Source: Desulfurobacterium sp. (GTDB lineage Bacteria; Aquificota; Aquificia; Desulfurobacteriales; Desulfurobacteriaceae). From it: a DNA stretch of 9,595 nt. The notes under the pieces are model-generated. The model saw nothing but the letters and a program-made list of their open reading frames with translations. It ran no database searches and was not told the origin of the DNA. The stretch spans positions 1-9,595 of the forward strand of contig JALSLT010000082.1 in the NCBI GenBank assembly GCA_026988135.1, read 5' to 3'. Below are positions 6,371 to 9,595 of this stretch, one piece after another. Position 1 is the stretch's first letter. Each line of letters begins with the position of its first letter. Made by a program: the position numbers and the translations under genes.

Positions 6371-7555
6371 ATGAACACGTGTGAAATGACAGAAAACTAT
6401 GTTATGAAAACCTATAACAGATACCCGATATCCTTTATAAAAGGCGAAGGATGCTACTTATACGACGAAAACGGGAAAAAATATCTTGATTTTTTAGCCG
6501 GCATAGCAGTTTGTAATCTGGGACATTCCAACGAAGAGATATTGAAAACGATATGTGAACAAGCAAAAACGTTAATCCATACATCCAATCTTTTCCATAT
6601 AAAGCCGCAAGCTAAACTTGCACAACTTATCACAGGAAACTCCTTTGGTGATAAAGTTTTCTTTTGTAACAGCGGTGCGGAAGCAAACGAGGGAGCCATA
6701 AAACTTGCAAGAAGATACGCATTTGAAAAAGGAAAAAAAGGTTATGAAATCATAGCTTTTAAAAACTCTTTCCATGGAAGAACATTTGCCAGCGTATCTG
6801 TAACCGGACAGGGCAAGTACAACGAAGGCTTTGGCCCCATGCTTTCAGAGGTAAAATTTGCCAAGTTCAATAACATAGACTCTGTAAAAGAAATTATCAG
6901 TGAAAAAACCTGCGGAATAATAGTTGAACCGATACAAGGAGAAGGTGGCATAATTCCTGCAAAAGAACACTTCCTAAAAGAACTCAGGAAATTAGCTACC
7001 GATTTTGACACAATTCTTATTTTTGATGAAGTTCAAACAGGAATAGGAAGAACAGGAAAACTATTTGCATATCAGCACTACGGCATTAAACCCGATGTTA
7101 TGACACTGGCAAAAGCACTTGGAAACGGAATTCCCATAGGAGCGATAGTTACAAACGAGAAAACATCAACAATTTTAAAACCGGGACTCCACGCATCAAC
7201 ATTTGGAGGCAACTTCCTTTCAACAGCAGCAGGTGTAAAAGTTATGGAAATTATCTCTAATCCAGAATTTTTAAAAAATGTTGAAGAGAAAGGAGCTTAT
7301 CTAAAAGAAAAAATTGAAAAACTTCAAAAAGAACTCCCCGAAGCTATCTCCGAAATAAGAGGAAAAGGCCTAATGGTGGGAACCGTCCTTAAAATTAATG
7401 GCAAATCCCTTGTTCAAAAAGCTCTGAAAAAAGGATTGATAATAAATGTTACAGGAGGAAATATCCTGAGACTTGTACCTCCTTTAACCATAGAAAAGGA
7501 GGAAATAGACATAGGAATAGAACTACTTAAATCTACCATAAAAGAAATTAGCTGA
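6371..7555 (+). CDS. argD: Acetylornithine aminotransferase (class III PLP aminotransferase)
   Basis: This cytosolic PLP enzyme transfers an amino group between glutamate and N-acetylglutamate semialdehyde in arginine synthesis; in many bacteria it also serves lysine synthesis as succinyldiaminopimelate aminotransferase. The 394-residue length is normal for the family. Visible motifs are 'YDENGKKYLDFLAGIAVCNLG' (31-51), the phosphate-binding 'NSGAEANEGAIKLAR' (100-114), 'FHGRT' (134-138), 'VEPIQGEGG' (185-193), 'IFDEVQTGIGRTG' (217-229, with PLP-contacting Asp219), the Schiff-base Lys248 in 'LAKALGNGIPIGA', and 'HASTFGGN' (274-281). The size, 'GIAVCNLGHSN' and 'ASTFGGN' favour ArgD over GABA or ornithine aminotransferases. 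It is the last gene of the cluster and ends in an inverted repeat shared with the convergent gene. No other arginine gene is present in the window. Confidence 0.92.
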   Translation: MNTCEMTENYVMKTYNRYPISFIKGEGCYLYDENGKKYLDFLAGIAVCNLGHSNEEILKTICEQAKTLIHTSNLFHIKPQAKLAQLITGNSFGDKVFFCNSGAEANEGAIKLARRYAFEKGKKGYEIIAFKNSFHGRTFASVSVTGQGKYNEGFGPMLSEVKFAKFNNIDSVKEIISEKTCGIIVEPIQGEGGIIPAKEHFLKELRKLATDFDTILIFDEVQTGIGRTGKLFAYQHYGIKPDVMTLAKALGNGIPIGAIVTNEKTSTILKPGLHASTFGGNFLSTAAGVKVMEIISNPEFLKNVEEKGAYLKEKIEKLQKELPEAISEIRGKGLMVGTVLKINGKSLVQKALKKGLIINVTGGNILRLVPPLTIEKEEIDIGIELLKSTIKEIS

Positions 7556-7577
7556 GTGATAAGTACCACTCAGCTAA
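7548..7577. terminator. Bidirectional terminator-like hairpin between convergent genes
   Basis: The arms TTAGCTGAGTG (7548-7558) and CACTCAGCTAA (7567-7577) are a perfect 11-bp inverted repeat with an 8-base loop. The argD stop TGA (7553-7555) is in the left arm, and the minus-strand gene's stop (complement of 7570-7572) is in the right arm. Downstream of the arm the minus strand reads TTTCTTTT, a fair terminator tail; the plus side has only a weaker AACAATTCCTTT. It probably ends transcription from both sides. Confidence 0.75.
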
Positions 7578-8130
7578 CAATTCCTTTACCAACCAAACTC
7601 TCATAAGCTTTAACAAATTCTTTCACCTTCGCAACGGAAAAAATGGATTGATACAGAGTATATCCTGACAACAGATAACCCACAAGCATCACTTCCTCCT
7701 CCGATGGAGAGGAAAACTCCTTAACAGAAATATTTTCAATCACATTTTTTGGAAGTCGCTCTATTTCGTCAAACTCCCTGACAACATCAAGAAACACAGT
7801 TTCAAAATCTTCCACAGAAAAGAGCTTCTTATTCTCAATAATAACGGTTTCAAAACTCACATCACGAAAATCTACAAGAAAAGAGAAAAAAGAAGTTTTC
7901 ACATAATCCAAATCGGCAACTTTTCCGCACGAATGATTAAAATCAAGAAGTAATGTATCATCGGAAGAACATTTTATAAAAATTAAAGAACCCTCCTTGA
8001 AGGAAAGAAGCAACTCTTTATTAACTTCCTGATTGGCAAGAGAAAGAGAAACTGTCATTCTCATTTGAACCACAAGCTTTATTAAGTCAAAAAATTCATT
8101 ATAAGATGTAAACTTCCCTTTTAAAACCAT
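7570..8130 (-). CDS. PATAN/DUF4388-like small protein
   Basis: This is a 186-residue soluble protein with no signal peptide or membrane segment. The N-terminus 'MVLKGKFTSYNEFFDLIKLV' and the following 'LLLSFKEGSLIFIKCSSDD' match the pattern of DUF4388 (PATAN) proteins: 'L.G.l....l.dll', then a strand pair with a Gly turn. Residues about 145-186 ('EEVMLVGYLLSGYTLYQSI', then 'FVKAYESLVGKGIV') look like the winged-helix tail often attached to PATAN domains. Such proteins are linked to two-component or small-GTPase signalling, but no partner of that kind is in the window, so the role is unknown. The start is supported by AAGGGG (8137-8142, minus strand) 6 bases before the ATG and by a TATAAT on the same strand. 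It converges on argD and diverges from the gene at 8221. The family call is moderate and rests on pattern only. Confidence 0.65.
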   Translation of the reverse strand: MVLKGKFTSYNEFFDLIKLVVQMRMTVSLSLANQEVNKELLLSFKEGSLIFIKCSSDDTLLLDFNHSCGKVADLDYVKTSFFSFLVDFRDVSFETVIIENKKLFSVEDFETVFLDVVREFDEIERLPKNVIENISVKEFSSPSEEEVMLVGYLLSGYTLYQSIFSVAKVKEFVKAYESLVGKGIVS

Positions 8131-8156
8131 TTTTATCCCCTTAAAAAGATAGAGAT

Positions 8157-8162
8157 ATTATA
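8157..8162 (-). promoter_or_regulatory. Consensus -10 box for the minus-strand PATAN-like gene
   Basis: The complement of ATTATA gives a perfect TATAAT, 26 bases upstream of the start codon at 8130. No recognisable -35 box occurs 16-18 bases further upstream (8179-8186), so the promoter may be weak or activator-dependent. The predicted start site is near 8150. Confidence 0.45.
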
Positions 8163-8195
8163 CTCTTTTTGTGGTTAAACACCTATATTTACGGA

Positions 8196-8201
8196 TATAA
8201 A
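8196..8201 (+). promoter_or_regulatory. Possible -10 box for the right-edge gene
   Basis: TATAAA lies 19 bases before ATG 8221, giving a short leader that would still contain the GGGA (8211-8214) ribosome-binding candidate. TTGTGG at 8169-8174 is the nearest -35-like hexamer, but the 21-base spacer is too long, so the call is weak. The 90-base divergent region has no room for other elements. Confidence 0.25.
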
Positions 8202-8220
8202 ACAATACTCGGGAAATGGA

Positions 8221-9595
8221 ATGAAAACGGAAAACCGTATATACAAACCTTTTTTCAAAACAAAGGAACTAACGCAAGCTGACATAATAGATATTATCGA
8301 CCATTTCGCTATCAGATTAAACCGCTTAAAAATAAAGATAGACGCCATATATCCGGGAGATTCCATAGTATTTCCATTTGCGATGTATCTTTCAGGAAAA
8401 ACAGGAATTCCGATAAAAACAGAGAAATTTCTAAAACCTGAAAACCGAATACTAATCCTTTTTTCAATTTTTCCCGAACAAAGGCAGAAAGACGGAACGA
8501 CTTTTCTCACAGAACACTTTATAAAAAAGAAAGTTGAAATTTTCAGAAAACAGTTTCCAAACTCTCCTTCCGTATTGATAGCAAGCAACAAGCACACAAC
8601 AGCTGCAGACATACAGCTTCTTCTATTTGAAAAAACAGCAAGAACAAACAGTTACCGATTCCTTTCCGAAGCATATAAAAACTTCTACTTCCCAACGGAA
8701 GGAGAATTTTTACATATAGATGAAACTTTCTGGCAGTCAAGTGAAAAAGAACTCACAGAATTTCTGAAAGCAAAAAGAATAAGAGATGCGGCTTTTTCTT
8801 TCGGATATGAAGAAGACAGAAAAACTCCTACCCCAATAGAGGAAGATATAGACATACTCATATGGGAAAAATTGGAAAAACTCCACCTTAATACCAATTT
8901 TTATAGCAGAGAACAACGGAATCCATCTTTCAAGATAAAGTATAAGAAACTTATCGATATTAAAGAGAAACGGGATAATTCCGTTGTTGTGTCTCTCCTC
9001 GAAACAATAGCACAATCCCTTGAACAGTTTTTCCCTGTAAGGCTTGCCTACTCAAACTATGAGATAGTTTCTGACAACAAAGTTCTCATTGTTCCAGTAG
9101 CAAAAGAGATAGTTAACGGAATAGAACTTAAACTTGAAATAATTCACAAAACCGCCTCTTCAACAGAACAGGAAAAACTCATAAAAAACCTCAAAGACAG
9201 CCTTAAATCCATAGTAAAAGACATTCTAAAGAAAAAAACATTTCGCCCGTACATGGAAATAATTATTGATGACGAAGAAGAAAGCATAAGAATCTACATA
9301 ACATGGTTTTTAGAAAGAGGAACATTGAATACATTAGAGAAAAAATTAAACAAAAAATGGTTATTATCCCGCCTTATATTAAGAAAACAAACAGTAATAA
9401 GAAAAAATACACTTTTAAAGGAACTTAAAAACTTTAGTTTCTCACCTGAAAGTACTTCAACAATATTTTCCATTATGGAATCGATATGGGGAGAAAACCC
9501 CCTCTTTTTTAAATCAACAGGAAACAAAATAAAAGATATCCTTCAAGAAAAAAATCTCTGGTATCTCATTGGAATTTATGCCCTTAAAATTTACG
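8221..9595 (+). CDS. Large unrecognised protein, 5' part; N-terminus PRTase-like but degenerate
   Basis: The frame is open from ATG 8221 to the right edge (458 complete codons) and is cut there. An in-frame TAA at 8176 and the lack of any other start between make 8221 the start; GGGA at 8211-8214 is a weak ribosome binding site. Codon use matches the neighbours, so this is a real gene. There is no signal peptide or membrane helix. Residues about 20-125 have the strand/helix order of a type I phosphoribosyltransferase: 'DAIYPGDSIVFPFAMYLSGKTGIPI' (41-65), then the strand 'NRILILFSIF' (75-84) and 'DGTTFLTEHF' (91-100). The acidic pair expected after that strand for PRPP binding is absent, so catalysis is unlikely if the fold is right. 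Residues about 220-458 are Lys/Glu-rich alpha/beta sequence I cannot assign, with 'IDDEEESIRIYI' and a basic region near 370-400. It diverges from the PATAN-like gene. Confidence 0.8.
   Translation, partial: MKTENRIYKPFFKTKELTQADIIDIIDHFAIRLNRLKIKIDAIYPGDSIVFPFAMYLSGKTGIPIKTEKFLKPENRILILFSIFPEQRQKDGTTFLTEHFIKKKVEIFRKQFPNSPSVLIASNKHTTAADIQLLLFEKTARTNSYRFLSEAYKNFYFPTEGEFLHIDETFWQSSEKELTEFLKAKRIRDAAFSFGYEEDRKTPTPIEEDIDILIWEKLEKLHLNTNFYSREQRNPSFKIKYKKLIDIKEKRDNSVVVSLLETIAQSLEQFFPVRLAYSNYEIVSDNKVLIVPVAKEIVNGIELKLEIIHKTASSTEQEKLIKNLKDSLKSIVKDILKKKTFRPYMEIIIDDEEESIRIYITWFLERGTLNTLEKKLNKKWLLSRLILRKQTVIRKNTLLKELKNFSFSPESTSTIFSIMESIWGENPLFFKSTGNKIKDILQEKNLWYLIGIYALKIY

Noticed and set aside
8216..8224. 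ATG at 8216 (ATGGAATGA) as the start of the right-edge gene
   Set aside because: It is in another frame and stops after two codons; the in-frame ATG at 8221 opens the long reading frame.

Overview
The window is a gene-dense, low-GC stretch of a Gram-negative bacterial chromosome. No gap between genes exceeds about 100 bases. It carries lptD (outer-membrane LPS assembly), so the organism has an outer membrane. Coding strands are A-rich, with heavy use of AGA for Arg and ATA for Ile, and the proteins are rich in Lys, Glu and Ile. This suggests a thermophile, and I lean towards a Desulfurobacterium/Thermovibrio-like member of the Aquificota. That assignment rests on codon and protein style only and is tentative.

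Layout, left to right. (1) Bases 2-1723, plus strand: the last 573 residues of LptD, cut by the left edge. (2) Bases 1724-1816: a perfect 15-bp inverted repeat directly against an extended -10 promoter element. (3) Bases 1817-4006: a 729-residue SLC12-type transporter (cation-chloride cotransporter family) with its soluble C-terminal domain. (4) Bases 4074-7555: a tight plus-strand cluster of der (double GTPase for ribosome assembly), a three-helix membrane protein with a DUF4405-like N-terminus, an internally duplicated helical domain and a CxxCxxC tail, and argD (acetylornithine aminotransferase). The two gaps here are 14 and 9 bases, and Shine-Dalgarno sequences touch the upstream stop codons, so this is probably one operon with coupled translation. 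(5) Bases 7548-7577: an 11-bp inverted repeat that carries the stop codons of both argD and the convergent gene. (6) Bases 7570-8130, minus strand: a PATAN/DUF4388-like small protein. (7) Bases 8131-8220: a divergent promoter region. (8) Bases 8221 to the right edge, plus strand: an open frame of at least 458 codons, unrecognised, whose first 125 residues look like a degenerate phosphoribosyltransferase fold.

The window holds no IS element, phage gene, CRISPR array, tRNA or rRNA that I can see. Most of it is housekeeping. The least explained parts are the DUF4405-like protein between der and argD, the right-edge protein with its divergent PATAN-like partner, and the inverted repeat next to the transporter promoter.
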